DNA of 64,000 nt from Rhodospirillaceae bacterium (GCA_011523655.1 WTGH01000010.1:124001-188000); one strand, 5' to 3'; counted from the first letter of the stretch, positions 32,691-42,246 are shown. Made by a program: numbers and translations. The notes: generated from the letters alone by a model not told the origin.

Positions 32691-32841
32691 CCGCGCACCG
32701 ACGGCGTCGGCAAAACCGGCTGCCGAACCGGCGGGGGCGCGCATTTTGGCGCGTGGTCACGCAACGGGTTTCGTGCTGCAAACGCCGCGCTTCCGGGCCG
32801 GCCGGACCCGCGCAGCCGCCATCCAAGCTCCGATCCCGCCC

Positions 32842-33756
32842 ATGCCGAAACCGATCCGCAAAGCCGTCTTTCCCGTTGCCGGCCTGGGAACGCGCTTCCT
32901 CCCTGCGACCAAGGCCGTGCCCAAGGAATTGCTGCCGGTCGTCGACCGGCCGCTGATCGACTATGCCGTCCGGGAGGCGGCGGAGGCGGGCGTGACCCGC
33001 GTGATTTTCGTTACCTCGGGACGTGACGCGGCGCTGAGGCGCCACTACCGCCCCGATACCGAGCTCGAAAAAACGCTGGAATCCCGGGGCAAGGTCGCAG
33101 AGCGCGACCGGTTGGCCGCAATTGTGCCGGAAGGCGTTCAGCTTGAGTTTGCGGACCAGCCGGTACCGCTCGGGCTCGGCCATGCCGTCCGGTGCGCGCG
33201 GGAGCATGTCGGCGACGAACCGTTCGCCGTGCTGCTGCCGGACGACCTCGTGCAAGCCGAACCGGGCTGTCTTGCGCAAATGTTCGGGCGTTATCGCGAA
33301 ACCGGGGGCAACCTGCTGGCGGCTGAGACCATCCCGCCGGACCGGACGGACCGCTACGGCATTCTCGATGTCGGCGCCGGAGGCATGGTGCCGGGCGGAC
33401 TGGCGGATGTCCGGGGACTGGTCGAAAAACCGCCGCCGGCGGCGGCCCCGTCGACCCTGGCGGTTGTCGGCCGTTATATTTTGCAGCCTGAGATTTTCGC
33501 CGCGCTGGACGGCGTCGCGCCGGGCGCGGGCGGGGAAATCCAGCTGACCGACGCCATCGCCGCCCTGATCGGCCGCCAGCCGGTTTCGTGCTTCCGTTTC
33601 GAGGGCGTGCGTTTCGACTGCGGCGACCGTCAGGGCTGGCTGATGGCGAATGTCGCCTTCGCGCTGGACCGGCCCGATTTCGACGGCATCGGCGACGAAC
33701 TGCGGGCCTTGCTGGAGACGGCCGGCCGCCGCAACCAGATCGGAGGCGCCGAATGA
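32842..33756 (+). CDS. galU: UTP--glucose-1-phosphate uridylyltransferase
   Basis: GalU makes UDP-glucose from UTP and glucose-1-phosphate. The nucleotidyltransferase motif GLGTRFLPATKAVPKELLPV lies at residues 14-33, and the Asp of LLPDDL is near residue 130. I start at the ATG at 32842 (MPKPIRKAVFPVAG); longer in-frame starts would cross the upstream DnaJ gene. The length of 304 aa is normal. Its stop overlaps the start of ugd (ATGA), so UDP-glucose is passed straight to UDP-glucuronate production. Confidence 0.95.
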   Translation: MPKPIRKAVFPVAGLGTRFLPATKAVPKELLPVVDRPLIDYAVREAAEAGVTRVIFVTSGRDAALRRHYRPDTELEKTLESRGKVAERDRLAAIVPEGVQLEFADQPVPLGLGHAVRCAREHVGDEPFAVLLPDDLVQAEPGCLAQMFGRYRETGGNLLAAETIPPDRTDRYGILDVGAGGMVPGGLADVRGLVEKPPPAAAPSTLAVVGRYILQPEIFAALDGVAPGAGGEIQLTDAIAALIGRQPVSCFRFEGVRFDCGDRQGWLMANVAFALDRPDFDGIGDELRALLETAGRRNQIGGAE

Positions 33757-35075
33757 AAATCGCCATGATCGGAGCCGGTTACGTCGGCCTCGTATCCGCC
33801 GCGGGCTTTTCCGAGTTCGGAACCGATGTCGTCTGCATCGACAAGGACGCATCCCGGATTGCGACGCTGCGTAACGGCGGGTTGCCGATATACGAACCCG
33901 GTCTGGAAGACCTGGTCGCCCGCAACGTCGAAGCCGGCCGCCTGCGTTTCGGGACCGATCTCGAGGAGGCCGTCGCCGGCGCCGAGGCGGTCTTCATTGC
34001 CGTCGGAACCCCGTCGCGGCGCGGCGACGGCCACGCCGACCTCAGCTATGTCCACGATGCCGCCCGGGAGATCGCCAGGGCGATCCGCGGCTATACCGTC
34101 GTCGTCACCAAGTCGACGGTGCCGGTCGGCACCGGCCGCGAGATCGAGGCGATCATCCGCGAAGTCAATCCGGCTGCCGAGTTCGACGTTGCGTCCAACC
34201 CGGAATTTCTGCGCGAAGGCTCGGCGATCGCCGACTTCATGCGGCCCGACCGGGTCGTGATCGGCACCGGCAGCCCGCGCGCGCGCGATGTCATGCGCAG
34301 ACTGTACCGGCCGCTGTACCTGATCGAGACCCCCATCCTGTTCACGCGCCGCGAAACGTCCGAACTGATCAAGTATGCGGCCAATGCGTTCCTGGCGACC
34401 AAGATCACCTTCATCAACGAAATCGCCGACTTGTGCGAAAAGGTCGGCGCCGACGTCCACCAGGTCGCGCGCGGCATCGGGCTGGACGGGCGGATCGGCC
34501 CGAAATTCCTTCATCCCGGCCCGGGTTACGGCGGCTCCTGCTTTCCGAAGGACTCGCTCGCCCTGATCAGAACCGCCCGGGACACGAGCGCGCCGCTGCG
34601 CATCGTCGAGGCCGTGGCCGACATCAACGCCGCGCGCAAGCGCGCGATGGCGCAGCGGGTGATCGACGCGTGCGGCGGCGAGGTGAAGGGCCGGACGGTT
34701 GCGATTCTCGGCGTCACCTTCAAACCGAACACCGACGATATGCGGGAGAGCCCGAGCCTGGATATCGTTCCCATGTTGCAAGCCGCCGGCGCGAACATCC
34801 GCGCCTACGATCCAGAGGGCATGGCGGAGGCCGGCCCGCTGCTTCCGGACGTTACATGGTGCGACGACGCCTATGACGCCCTGATCGACGCCGATGCGGT
34901 GGTGATCCTCACGGAATGGAACCAGTTCCGGAATCTCGATCTGGACCGGGTCAAGGCCCTGATGAGGGCGCCGGTCTTCGTCGATTTCCGCAATATCTAC
35001 CATCCGCGGGAAATGGCCGAGGCCGGCTTCCGCTACGCCTCCATCGGCCGGCCGCTGGAAGCGACGACCGGTTGA
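33753..35075 (+). CDS. ugd: UDP-glucose 6-dehydrogenase
   Basis: This enzyme oxidises UDP-glucose to UDP-glucuronate with two NAD+. The N-terminal GAGYVGLVSAAGF is the NAD motif, catalytic Cys is in GPGYGGSCFPKD (about residue 263) and catalytic Lys is in ELIKYAANAFLATKITFINE. The length of 440 aa matches the family. The ATG at 33753 overlaps galU by 4 bases. Together galU-ugd supplies polysaccharide or lipid A sugars. Confidence 0.96.
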   Translation: MKIAMIGAGYVGLVSAAGFSEFGTDVVCIDKDASRIATLRNGGLPIYEPGLEDLVARNVEAGRLRFGTDLEEAVAGAEAVFIAVGTPSRRGDGHADLSYVHDAAREIARAIRGYTVVVTKSTVPVGTGREIEAIIREVNPAAEFDVASNPEFLREGSAIADFMRPDRVVIGTGSPRARDVMRRLYRPLYLIETPILFTRRETSELIKYAANAFLATKITFINEIADLCEKVGADVHQVARGIGLDGRIGPKFLHPGPGYGGSCFPKDSLALIRTARDTSAPLRIVEAVADINAARKRAMAQRVIDACGGEVKGRTVAILGVTFKPNTDDMRESPSLDIVPMLQAAGANIRAYDPEGMAEAGPLLPDVTWCDDAYDALIDADAVVILTEWNQFRNLDLDRVKALMRAPVFVDFRNIYHPREMAEAGFRYASIGRPLEATTG

Positions 35076-35082
35076 GCGCGCG

Positions 35083-35577
35083 GTGGCGGTCGATTTCTTC
35101 TTCTACGGCACCCTGCGCGACGCCGAAGTCCGGCAGATTGTGTTCGGTCCGGACGACTCCGCCGGAGCGGCGGAACCGGCGACCTTGGAGGGCTACCGCT
35201 GCGCGCCGGTCGAGCGCGGGCGCTTTCCGGCCGCCGTCGCCCGGCCGGGCGCCGTGACGCCGGGCGTGCTGGTGCGCGGGGTTTCCCTCGATGCCGCCGC
35301 CCGGGTCAGCTTTTTCGAAGATGACGGCTCGCTTTACAGCGTCGCCCTGAAGCCGCTCGGCGTCGCCGATGCCCGAAGCGCCGCGGCGTGGGTCTGTATC
35401 GCCGGCGCGGCCCTGCCGGTCGAAGCGGGCACATGGCGTTTCGACGCCTGGCAGCGCCATTGGAAGCCGGGGTTTCTGACCGCCGCCGCGGCGGCGATGG
35501 CGGCGGCTGCCCCGGCCGATCTCCGCCGGTATCGGCGGGTCTGGCTCGGCCGTCTCAGCCGCGCGCCGGAAGCTTGA
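35083..35577 (+). CDS. Gamma-glutamylcyclotransferase-like (AIG2/GGCT) protein
   Basis: This small 164-aa protein has the AIG2/GGCT fold. The FFYGTLRD motif at residues 5-12 is the diagnostic substrate-binding loop. A Glu in the FFEDDGSLY region fits the catalytic acid. The start is a GTG at 35083 just after ugd. Its last 23 bases overlap the end of the opposing carboxypeptidase gene (35555-35577). True activity in this broad family is uncertain. Confidence 0.82.
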   Translation: MAVDFFFYGTLRDAEVRQIVFGPDDSAGAAEPATLEGYRCAPVERGRFPAAVARPGAVTPGVLVRGVSLDAAARVSFFEDDGSLYSVALKPLGVADARSAAAWVCIAGAALPVEAGTWRFDAWQRHWKPGFLTAAAAAMAAAAPADLRRYRRVWLGRLSRAPEA

Positions 35578-37204
35578 ACGCCATGCAGTTGAGGCTGCGC
35601 CGTTTCAGAATCGAGCAGGCTTCGCGGGCCTGGCTGAAGGAGAGGCCGGTGATCCGGGCCCGGTAGATCGCCCGGTTCGACCGGTTGCGCCGGGCCTGGA
35701 TATGGGCGCCGGTTCCGCGCGCCAGGCGGTTGGGCAGAACCTTCTGCGCCTGGGTGAGGCCGCGCCGGGCCCGCCGGTACTCGGTAAAGGCGCCGACCTG
35801 GATGCCGAACCGCGACTTGGACTTGCTCCGGCGGGCGGTGACGGCCTTCGGTTTTGGTTTGGCGGCGGCTATCCTGACGGAGACCGGCACGCAATCGATG
35901 CCGCGCCGATGCACCGTCCGGCACGCGCGCTGCGCCTGGCGCAGGCCGAAGCCCATCAACCGGGCGAGGTAGATGGTGCGCTTGCGTCCGCGCGACCGGA
36001 CGATCGCGCCGTTTGCCTGGCGCCGGTAGCTGCGCGGCAGAGCCTGTTTCGCCCGCCGGATCGCCGATCGCGCCTGATGCCGGCGGTAGTACGCGCCGAC
36101 CTGGACGCCATGAACAACGCGCCGGCGCACCGTTGAACTGCGGGTTGGCCGCGCGACCGCGGCCGGGCGCGGCGCCGCCACCGCCGACGATGTCAGCGAC
36201 AGGCCGACCCGCGGCTTGTCCGGGCGCTTCTTCGGCAGCGCGGCGACCTGCCGGGACGGGACGGGCCGGCGCGCGGCGCCCGGTTTGGCCGCACCCGATT
36301 TGCGTGCAGTCCTGACCGCCGGCTTGCCCTTGATGCTGTCGCGCATCGCGATGCGAACGTAGCCGCGCGGCCTCTTGCGCAGATAGGCCGTGTTGTGCGC
36401 GGTGCGCCATCCGCCGGCGAGAAGGCGCTTGGTCTTCCAGTAGCGGTGGTTGGATGTCCGCGCACCCAGAACGACCGTAATCAGATGGATGTTCCCGTTA
36501 CGGGCGCTGGTCACGAGATTGTAGCGCGCGCGCCGGGTGTAGCCCGTCTTCATCCCTTCGACATGGGGATGGGACTGAAGCAGCCGGTTCGTGTTGCGGA
36601 AGCCGCGCCGGCCGAACCGGTAATAGCGGGTCGAGAAGACCTTTGCGTATTGCGGATAGTGGTGGACCAGGGACCGGGCCAGGATCGCCATGTCCCGCGC
36701 CGTCGTCCGCTGGCCGCGGGCGGGCAGGCCGGAGGCCGTGCCGAAAACGGTGCGGCGCATGCCGAGCTGGCGCGCGCGTTGCGTCATGAGACGGGCGAAC
36801 CGGCGTTCGCTGCCGGCAATTTTCTCGGCCAGCGCCGCGGCGGCGTCGTTGGCCGATTTGATCGCCGTCGCGTAGACCAGGTCGCGGACCCGGACGCGCT
36901 GCCCGGTGCGCAGATAGAGCTTCGACGGCTGCCTCCGCGCCGCGTATCGGGAAATCCGCACCCTGGTATTCCAGCCGAACCGGCCGCGCGACATGGCTTC
37001 GAAGGTCAGGTAGAGCGTCATCAGCTTGCTGAGCGACGCGGGCGGGTGGCTGGCGTCCGCGTTGTGCGCCTGAAGCACGAGGCCGCTGCGGGCGTCGATC
37101 GTGATCGAGGATTTCGTGTAGGCCCGTGCCGGTTCGACCGCCGCTGTCGCGGCAAGGCCGGCCGCAAGGCAGATGGCTGCGGCAACGCGCCCGACAGAAC
37201 GCAT
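35555..37204 (-). CDS. D-alanyl-D-alanine carboxypeptidase with two C-terminal SPOR-like repeats
   Basis: This is a peptidoglycan enzyme of the S11 (DacA) type in the periplasm. A signal peptide is seen (RVAAAICLAAGLAATAAVEPARA). The three active-site motifs are SLSK in ASLSKLM, SAN in IKSANDAAAAL and KTG in EGMKTGYTRRARYN. After a Pro/Lys/Arg linker come two duplicated modules, one opening VHGVQVGAYYRRHQARSAI and one RFGIQVGAFTEYRRARRGL; both look like SPOR domains that bind denuded glycan. The product is very basic. I chose the ATG at 37204. The gene is about 550 aa, larger than classical DacA because of the tail. Confidence 0.9.
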   Translation of the reverse strand: MRSVGRVAAAICLAAGLAATAAVEPARAYTKSSITIDARSGLVLQAHNADASHPPASLSKLMTLYLTFEAMSRGRFGWNTRVRISRYAARRQPSKLYLRTGQRVRVRDLVYATAIKSANDAAAALAEKIAGSERRFARLMTQRARQLGMRRTVFGTASGLPARGQRTTARDMAILARSLVHHYPQYAKVFSTRYYRFGRRGFRNTNRLLQSHPHVEGMKTGYTRRARYNLVTSARNGNIHLITVVLGARTSNHRYWKTKRLLAGGWRTAHNTAYLRKRPRGYVRIAMRDSIKGKPAVRTARKSGAAKPGAARRPVPSRQVAALPKKRPDKPRVGLSLTSSAVAAPRPAAVARPTRSSTVRRRVVHGVQVGAYYRRHQARSAIRRAKQALPRSYRRQANGAIVRSRGRKRTIYLARLMGFGLRQAQRACRTVHRRGIDCVPVSVRIAAAKPKPKAVTARRSKSKSRFGIQVGAFTEYRRARRGLTQAQKVLPNRLARGTGAHIQARRNRSNRAIYRARITGLSFSQAREACSILKRRSLNCMAFKLPARG

Positions 37205-37654
37205 TCGCTCTCCGGTGCGCGGATCCGGACCGCACGCCGGCATTGAGGCTGTCAAGCCCGTCTTACCCATGAAGCTGTTCCGGCTCCCGATCGCATGCAA
37301 CAGTCCGCGGTCTGCCGGCCGCCGCCCCTGGCAGCGCTGCGGCAGGGTTACTCTCCCCGCACTCCGCATCGATTACGCAGGTTTCGGCGGAATATCCCGC
37401 CGCGACCGGTCGGCCGTTCCTGCGCCAGGCTTGTATCGCCTACCGGATAGAAATCCTAACATAGACGTATCTTGAACGGATGTCAAAAATTCCTTTGCCG
37501 GCCGGATTCGGCGCCCCGCCGCCGCCCGGGATCAAATTCGATCTTCACCGGAGACTGTGCTTTGCCCTATCATTCCCTACCTTAGAGTGCCGGAGCGACA
37601 GCCGGCGGCAACAGGGAAACCCGGCGCCGGGAAGCAGGCGTGAACGAGACGGAA
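37205..37654. other. Divergent intergenic region before clpS
   Basis: This stretch separates the minus-strand carboxypeptidase from clpS. It must contain divergent promoters, but I see no strong -35/-10 pair. A 68-codon open frame (37480-37686) reads into the micro-ORF chain below and ends with the residues MSDPE; its composition (GAPPPPGIKF) does not look conserved, so I do not call it a gene. Confidence 0.4.
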
Positions 37655-37756
37655 TTGAGCGACCCGGAATGAGTGACCCGGAATGAGCGACCCGGAATGA
37701 GCGACCCGGAATGAGCGACCCGGAATGAGCGACCCGATATGAGTGATCCTGAATGA
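37655..37756 (+). repeat. 14-bp tandem repeat forming a chain of overlapping micro-ORFs before clpS
   Basis: A 14-bp unit (ATGAGCGACCCGGA) repeats so that start codons fall at 37655 (TTG), then ATG at 37669, 37683, 37697, 37711, 37725, 37739 and 37753. Each unit reads ATG-AGC-GAC-CCG-GAA-TGA, a five-codon frame MSDPE, and the TGA overlaps the next ATG as ATGA. The chain ends exactly at the clpS start codon (37753). Unit 37739 changes three third positions and still encodes MSDPE; unit 37725 encodes MSDPI. No Shine-Dalgarno sequence other than the repeated GGA lies before clpS, so coupled initiation is plausible but unproven. Confidence 0.85.
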
Positions 37757-38076
37757 GCGACAGGGATCGTAACGGCGACGACGGTCAGACCGGCGTTATC
37801 GTCCGGTCGAAGACGCGCACCAAGAAGCCGGCGCTCTACAAGGTGCTGATGCTGAACGACGACTACACGCCGATGGAATTCGTCGTCCATGTGCTGGAGC
37901 GCTATTTCGGCAAGAGCCGGGAAGAGGCGACCCGCATCATGCTCCACGTCCATCAGCGCGGCGTCGGCGTCTGCGGCGTTTACACCTATGAAATTGCGGA
38001 GACCAAGGTGAACCAGACCATGGAGCTGGCGCGCAAGCACCAGCATCCGCTGCAATGCACCCTGGAAAAGGAATGA
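37753..38076 (+). CDS. clpS: ATP-dependent Clp protease adaptor ClpS
   Basis: ClpS delivers N-degron substrates to ClpAP. The core ([20 protein letters not shown]) and later [19 protein letters not shown] match the family, including the hydrophobic pocket residues and the DD pair. The N-terminal [14 protein letters not shown] is disordered, as usual. The length of 107 aa is typical. clpA follows after 32 bases. Its start is the final ATG of a chain of 14-bp micro-ORF repeats, which is unusual. Confidence 0.95.
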   Translation: MSDRDRNGDDGQTGVIVRSKTRTKKPALYKVLMLNDDYTPMEFVVHVLERYFGKSREEATRIMLHVHQRGVGVCGVYTYEIAETKVNQTMELARKHQHPLQCTLEKE

Positions 38077-38108
38077 CCTCTTGAAGGACGGGCTGAGGGA
38101 CAGGCGCG

Positions 38109-40457
38109 ATGCTGTCGTCAAATCTGGAACGTAGCCTCCACCGTGCGCTGGCGCTCGCCAATGAGCGGAGCCACGAGTTTGCGACGCTGGAGCATCTCCT
38201 GCTGTCCCTGGTCGAGGATCAGGACGCGCTCTCGGTCCTGCGCGCGTGCAATGTCGATGTCGACAAGCTGCGCGCCGACGTCTCGGACTATGTCGACACC
38301 GAACTGACCGGTCTGGTCACGGACCGGGACGAAGACGCCAAGCCGACGGCCGGCTTCCAGCGCGTCCTCCAGCGCGCCGCGATCCACGTCCAGTCGTCCG
38401 GCCGCGAGGAGGTGACCGGCGCCAACGTCATCGTCGCCATGTTCGCCGAGCGCGAGTCCCACGCGGTGTATTTCCTGCAGGAGCAGGACATGACGCGCTT
38501 CGACGCCGTCAACTACATCTCCCACGGCATCGCCAAGGTGCCGGGCGAGGACGCGGCGCGGACGCCCGAAGGCGCCGACGACGACGCCGGCGGCGAATCG
38601 GTCGTCAAGCAGGGGACGGAGGCGCTGGCCGCCTATTGCGTCGATCTCAACGCCAAGGCGGAGGACGGCCGGATCGACCCGCTGATCGGCCGCGAGGCCG
38701 AGGTCGAGCGCACCGTCCAGATCCTGTGCCGGCGGACCAAGAACAACCCGCTCTATGTCGGCGATCCGGGCGTCGGCAAGACGGCGATCGCCGAAGGCCT
38801 GGCGCGCCGGATCGTCAACGACGAAGTGCCGGAGGTGCTGAGCGAATCGACGATCTACGCCCTCGACATGGGCGCGTTGCTCGCCGGCACCCGCTATCGC
38901 GGCGATTTCGAGGAGCGGCTCAAGGCGGTGCTGAAGGAGCTGGAGAACACGCCGGGCGCCGTCCTGTTCATCGACGAGATCCACACGGTGATCGGCGCCG
39001 GCGCCACCAGCGGCGGCTCGATGGACGCGTCGAATCTGCTCAAGCCGGCCCTGCAGAGCGGCGGGCTGCGCTGCATCGGATCGACCACCTACAAGGAATT
39101 CCGCAACTATTTCGAAAAGGACCGCGCGCTCGTTCGCCGCTTCCAGAAGATCGACATCCACGAACCGTCGCTCAAGGATTCGATCAAGATCCTGCGCGGC
39201 CTGAAGCCCTATTACGAGGAGCATCACAGCGTGCGCTATACCAGCGACGCGCTGACCGCCGCGGTCGACCTGTCGGCCCGCTACATCCACGACCGCAAGC
39301 TGCCCGACAAGGCGATCGACGTGATCGACGAGGTCGGCGCGGCGCAGAACCTGGTGGCGCCGTCGAAGCGCAAGAAGTCGATCACGGTGCGCGATATCGA
39401 GGATGTCGTCGCCAAGATCGCCCGCATTCCGCCCAAGAACGTCTCGCGCGACGACAAGGAGACGCTTCGCAACCTGGAGCGCGACCTCAAGCGCATGGTG
39501 TTCGGCCAGGACAAGGCCATCGACGCGCTGGTTGCGGCGATCAAGCTGGCCCGCGCCGGGCTGCGCGAGCCGGAGAAGCCGATCGGCAATTACCTGTTCT
39601 CCGGCCCGACCGGCGTCGGCAAGACCGAGGTCGCCCGCCAGCTCGCCATGACGCTCGGCGTCGAACTGGTCCGCTTCGACATGTCGGAATACATGGAGCG
39701 CCACAGCGTCTCCCGCCTGATCGGCGCGCCGCCCGGCTATGTCGGCTTCGACCAGGGCGGCCTGCTGACCGACGCCATCGACCAGAATCCCTATGCCGTG
39801 CTGCTGCTCGACGAGATCGAGAAGGCGCATCCCGACCTGTTCAACGTGCTGTTGCAGATCATGGATCACGGCAAGCTGACCGATCACAACGGCAAGCAGA
39901 TCGATTTCCGCAATGTCATTCTGATCATGACGACCAACGCCGGCGCCATGGACCTGGCGAAGGCGGCGATCGGCTTCGGCCGCACCGTGCGCGAAGGCGA
40001 CGACAAGGAAGCCATCGACCGCATGTTCTCGCCGGAATTCCGCAACCGGCTCGACGCGACCATCGGCTTCGCCAGCCTGCCGCCGGAGATCGTCCGCCGG
40101 GTCGTCGACAAGTTCGTCATGCAGCTCGAGGAGCAGCTCGCCGACCGCGGCGTGACCATCGAGCTGGACGACGACGCGCGCGGCTGGCTGGCCGAGAAGG
40201 GCTACGATCCCAAGATGGGCGCCCGGCCGCTGGCCCGCCAGATCCAGGAGCATCTCAAGAAGCCGCTCTCCGAGGAGCTGCTGTTCGGCGAACTCGCCAA
40301 GGGCGGCTCGGTCCTGGTCTCGCTCAAGGACGGCAAGCTCGACTTCAAGGCCCTCAAGAGCCCGGCCGGGCGCAAGAAGGGCAAAGGCGGGAAGAAGGCG
40401 AAGTCCGAAGAGACAGACGCTTCCGGCGAACCGGCGGTCGAACCCGAAGACGCCTGA
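38109..40457 (+). CDS. clpA: ATP-dependent Clp protease ATP-binding subunit ClpA
   Basis: ClpA is a AAA+ unfoldase that feeds ClpP. The N-domain spans residues 1-145. The first AAA+ module has Walker [15 protein letters not shown] and Walker [12 protein letters not shown], the second [14 protein letters not shown] and [13 protein letters not shown]. The C-terminal tail is Lys/Glu-rich ([19 protein letters not shown]). The length of 782 aa is normal. It lies right after clpS, the typical pairing. Confidence 0.96.
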   Translation: MLSSNLERSLHRALALANERSHEFATLEHLLLSLVEDQDALSVLRACNVDVDKLRADVSDYVDTELTGLVTDRDEDAKPTAGFQRVLQRAAIHVQSSGREEVTGANVIVAMFAERESHAVYFLQEQDMTRFDAVNYISHGIAKVPGEDAARTPEGADDDAGGESVVKQGTEALAAYCVDLNAKAEDGRIDPLIGREAEVERTVQILCRRTKNNPLYVGDPGVGKTAIAEGLARRIVNDEVPEVLSESTIYALDMGALLAGTRYRGDFEERLKAVLKELENTPGAVLFIDEIHTVIGAGATSGGSMDASNLLKPALQSGGLRCIGSTTYKEFRNYFEKDRALVRRFQKIDIHEPSLKDSIKILRGLKPYYEEHHSVRYTSDALTAAVDLSARYIHDRKLPDKAIDVIDEVGAAQNLVAPSKRKKSITVRDIEDVVAKIARIPPKNVSRDDKETLRNLERDLKRMVFGQDKAIDALVAAIKLARAGLREPEKPIGNYLFSGPTGVGKTEVARQLAMTLGVELVRFDMSEYMERHSVSRLIGAPPGYVGFDQGGLLTDAIDQNPYAVLLLDEIEKAHPDLFNVLLQIMDHGKLTDHNGKQIDFRNVILIMTTNAGAMDLAKAAIGFGRTVREGDDKEAIDRMFSPEFRNRLDATIGFASLPPEIVRRVVDKFVMQLEEQLADRGVTIELDDDARGWLAEKGYDPKMGARPLARQIQEHLKKPLSEELLFGELAKGGSVLVSLKDGKLDFKALKSPAGRKKGKGGKKAKSEETDASGEPAVEPEDA

Positions 40458-40474
40458 CCTGCTCCTGACCGCGT

Positions 40475-40610
40475 CCTTCGATACGCCCCGGCCTGGCGGC
40501 CGGGGCTACTCAGGATGAGGGCGTGTGGTGGCGGGTTAAACAAATCCCTCATCCCGAGTAGGCGCGCCAGCGCCGTATCGAGGGGCCGTATCGAGGGGCC
40601 GTATCGAGGG
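40475..40610. repeat. Dispersed intergenic repeat, copy 1
   Basis: This sequence runs CCTTCGATACGCCCCGG ... GGCTACTCAGG ... CCTCATCCCGAGTAGGCGCG and finishes with three near-identical copies of the 14-bp unit GCCGTATCGAGGGG. A second copy with the same framework lies at 50437-50572. It behaves as a conserved mobile-looking intergenic element, placed between the convergent clpA and FemAB-like genes. No open frame is inside. Confidence 0.8.
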
Positions 40611-40622
40611 ACGCTCACCACC

Positions 40623-41789
40623 TCACCCGCCGTCCCCCTGCCGGTAGGGCGAGTGGCGGGACATGATGCGCATTTCGTGCAGGATCGCCGCGCTTTCCCG
40701 CTCCAGGAAATCCTCGACGGCGTTGCGGAAGCCCCGGTCGGCGATCCAGTGGGCGCTCCAGGTCTCGACCGGCAGATAGCCGCGCTGGACCTTGTGCGGC
40801 CCCTGGGTGCCTGCCTCGACGCGCTTCAGGCCCCGTGAAATGGCGAAGTCGATGGCCTGGTAGTAGCAGGTCTCGAAATGCAGGAACCGGATGTCGGCCG
40901 CGCAGCCCCAGTTGCGGCCGAAGAGGGCGTCGGCGCCGATGAAGTTGAGCGCGCCTGCGACCGGCGCGCCGTCTGCCGTCGCCCAGATCAGCGCCACCTT
41001 GTCCGGCATGCGCTCGTGGAGCAGCCGGAAGAAGCCGCGGGTCAGATAGGGATAGCCCCACTTGCGGTCGTAGGTATCGGTGTAGAAGCGGTGGAACGTA
41101 TCCCAGTGCTCGCTGCGCAGATCGCCGCCGGTGAGCGCGCGCACGTCGATCCCGGCCGCGGCGATCGCGGCGCGCTCCTTGCGGATCGTCTTGCGCTTGC
41201 GCGAGGCCAGCGCGCCGAGAAAGTCGTCGAAGCTGCCATAGTCCCGGTTGTGCCAGTGATACTGGAAGGCGCGGCGGCGCAGCAGGCCGAGATTTTCGGC
41301 GAGGTCCGCTTCCGCTTCCGTAGGGAAGGTGATGTGCAGGTTGGTGACGCCGATGCGCCCGGCGATGCGCACCAGCGCGTCGACCAGCGTGCGCTGCAGA
41401 TCGCGCCGGCGCGGGCCCGGCGGCACCAGCAGGCGCGGCCCGGTCACCGGCGTGAAGGGCACGGCGACGATCAGCTTGGGATAGTAGCGCCCGCCGGCCC
41501 GCTCGTAGGCGTCGGCCCAGCCCCAGTCGAAGACGTATTCGCCCTGGGAATGGTTCTTCAGATACATCGGCGCAACGCCGAGCACCGCCCCGGCGGTATC
41601 CTCCAGCACCGCATGCTGGGGCAGCCAGCCGGCCTCGGCCCCGACCGAGCCGCTTTCCTCCAGGGCGTTGAGGAACTCCCACGACAGGAACGGGTTTTCG
41701 GCCCCCGCGCAGCGGTCCCACACCGCCCGGTCGACCCGGGCGACGGCGTCCACGGTGCGGACGGCGAAGGTTTCCGAGCCGTCAGGCAT
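40623..41789 (-). CDS. FemAB/GNAT-like N-acyltransferase family protein (COG3146 type)
   Basis: This 388-residue protein has two GNAT-like halves and belongs to the family loosely called peptidoglycan biosynthesis protein (PF04339, DUF482). The motifs GVAPMYLKNHSQGEYVFDWGWADAYER and YPKLIVAVPFTPVTGPRLLV are conserved, as is the C-terminal RGLKRVEAGTQGPHKVQRGYLP. No signal peptide is present. The ATG at 41789 gives the natural start. The substrate in alphaproteobacteria is unclear. Confidence 0.82.
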   Translation of the reverse strand: MPDGSETFAVRTVDAVARVDRAVWDRCAGAENPFLSWEFLNALEESGSVGAEAGWLPQHAVLEDTAGAVLGVAPMYLKNHSQGEYVFDWGWADAYERAGGRYYPKLIVAVPFTPVTGPRLLVPPGPRRRDLQRTLVDALVRIAGRIGVTNLHITFPTEAEADLAENLGLLRRRAFQYHWHNRDYGSFDDFLGALASRKRKTIRKERAAIAAAGIDVRALTGGDLRSEHWDTFHRFYTDTYDRKWGYPYLTRGFFRLLHERMPDKVALIWATADGAPVAGALNFIGADALFGRNWGCAADIRFLHFETCYYQAIDFAISRGLKRVEAGTQGPHKVQRGYLPVETWSAHWIADRGFRNAVEDFLERESAAILHEMRIMSRHSPYRQGDGG

Positions 41790-41841
41790 GGCAGGCCCGG
41801 CAGCGCGGCGCGGCCGCGGTCCGGCCGGTGCGCAGCGCCGT

Positions 41842-41861
41842 GTCAGGAAATGTCATGATGC
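41842..41861. repeat. GTCATG decamer cluster B
   Basis: Two decamers (GTCAGGAAAT and GTCATGATGC) lie in exact 10-bp register, identical in framework to cluster A at 21363. The C and D clusters follow within 300 bases. Confidence 0.7.
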
Positions 41862-41917
41862 GGGTTGCCGGTTGAAATTCCGGCGGGCGGGGCGGGGGCG
41901 CCCCGGGGTCGGGAAGT

Positions 41918-41947
41918 GTCATGAAATGTCATGGTCTATCATATGAT
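41918..41947. repeat. GTCATG decamer cluster C
   Basis: Two decamers (GTCATGAAAT, GTCATGGTCT) and a degenerate third (ATCATATGAT) are in 10-bp register. The first decamer is identical to the central copy of cluster A. Confidence 0.75.
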
Positions 41948-42119
41948 CCTGCATTTCTACCTTCCATTGCCGCCCCGGACTTGATCCGGGGCCCAGGGGC
42001 GACCCGAAAGGCCTCGACTTGTGGCCCCTTCGACAGGCTCAGGGCAAGCTCCTGGACCCCGGATCTCCGCTGCGCTCCGTCCGGGGTGGCACGGAGGAGT
42101 GGCGGTGAGTCTGGGATGT

Positions 42120-42149
42120 GTCATGAAATGTCATGCCCTGTCATGGCCC
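42120..42149. repeat. GTCATG decamer cluster D
   Basis: Three decamers (GTCATGAAAT, GTCATGCCCT, GTCATGGCCC) lie in exact 10-bp register. Together with clusters A-C and two pairs inside the terminase-like gene, six clusters share the same helical spacing. Confidence 0.78.
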
Positions 42150-42211
42150 ATCGGGAAGGGAGCGGAATTACGGACATCTGCCGCCTGCGGGCGGAACGGT
42201 ACGGCGACCGC

Positions 42212-42246
42212 TTGACAATCGGTTTAATATTGAACCAATATAGAAC
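42212..42246 (+). promoter_or_regulatory. Possible promoter and palindrome for the DUF4328 gene
   Basis: TTGACA at 42212 is a perfect -35 box. The best -10 candidate is CAATAT or TATAGA downstream with a long (19-21 base) spacer, so the match is only fair. A near-perfect palindrome, GGTTTAATATTGAACC (42221-42236), lies between the boxes and could bind a repressor. An AGAGGA ribosome site then sits six bases before the ATG at 42277. Confidence 0.4.

Noticed and set aside
37480-37686. A 68-codon open frame that reads into the micro-ORF chain before clpS.
   Set aside because: No conserved pattern is seen and its C-terminal MSDPE is only the repeat unit. It could be a leader, but nothing in the sequence supports that.
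41668-41946. Plus-strand open frames of about 90 codons ending KCHEMSWSII.
   Set aside because: They overlap the FemAB-like gene in antisense and the repeats alone create the CHEMS and CHGLS strings.
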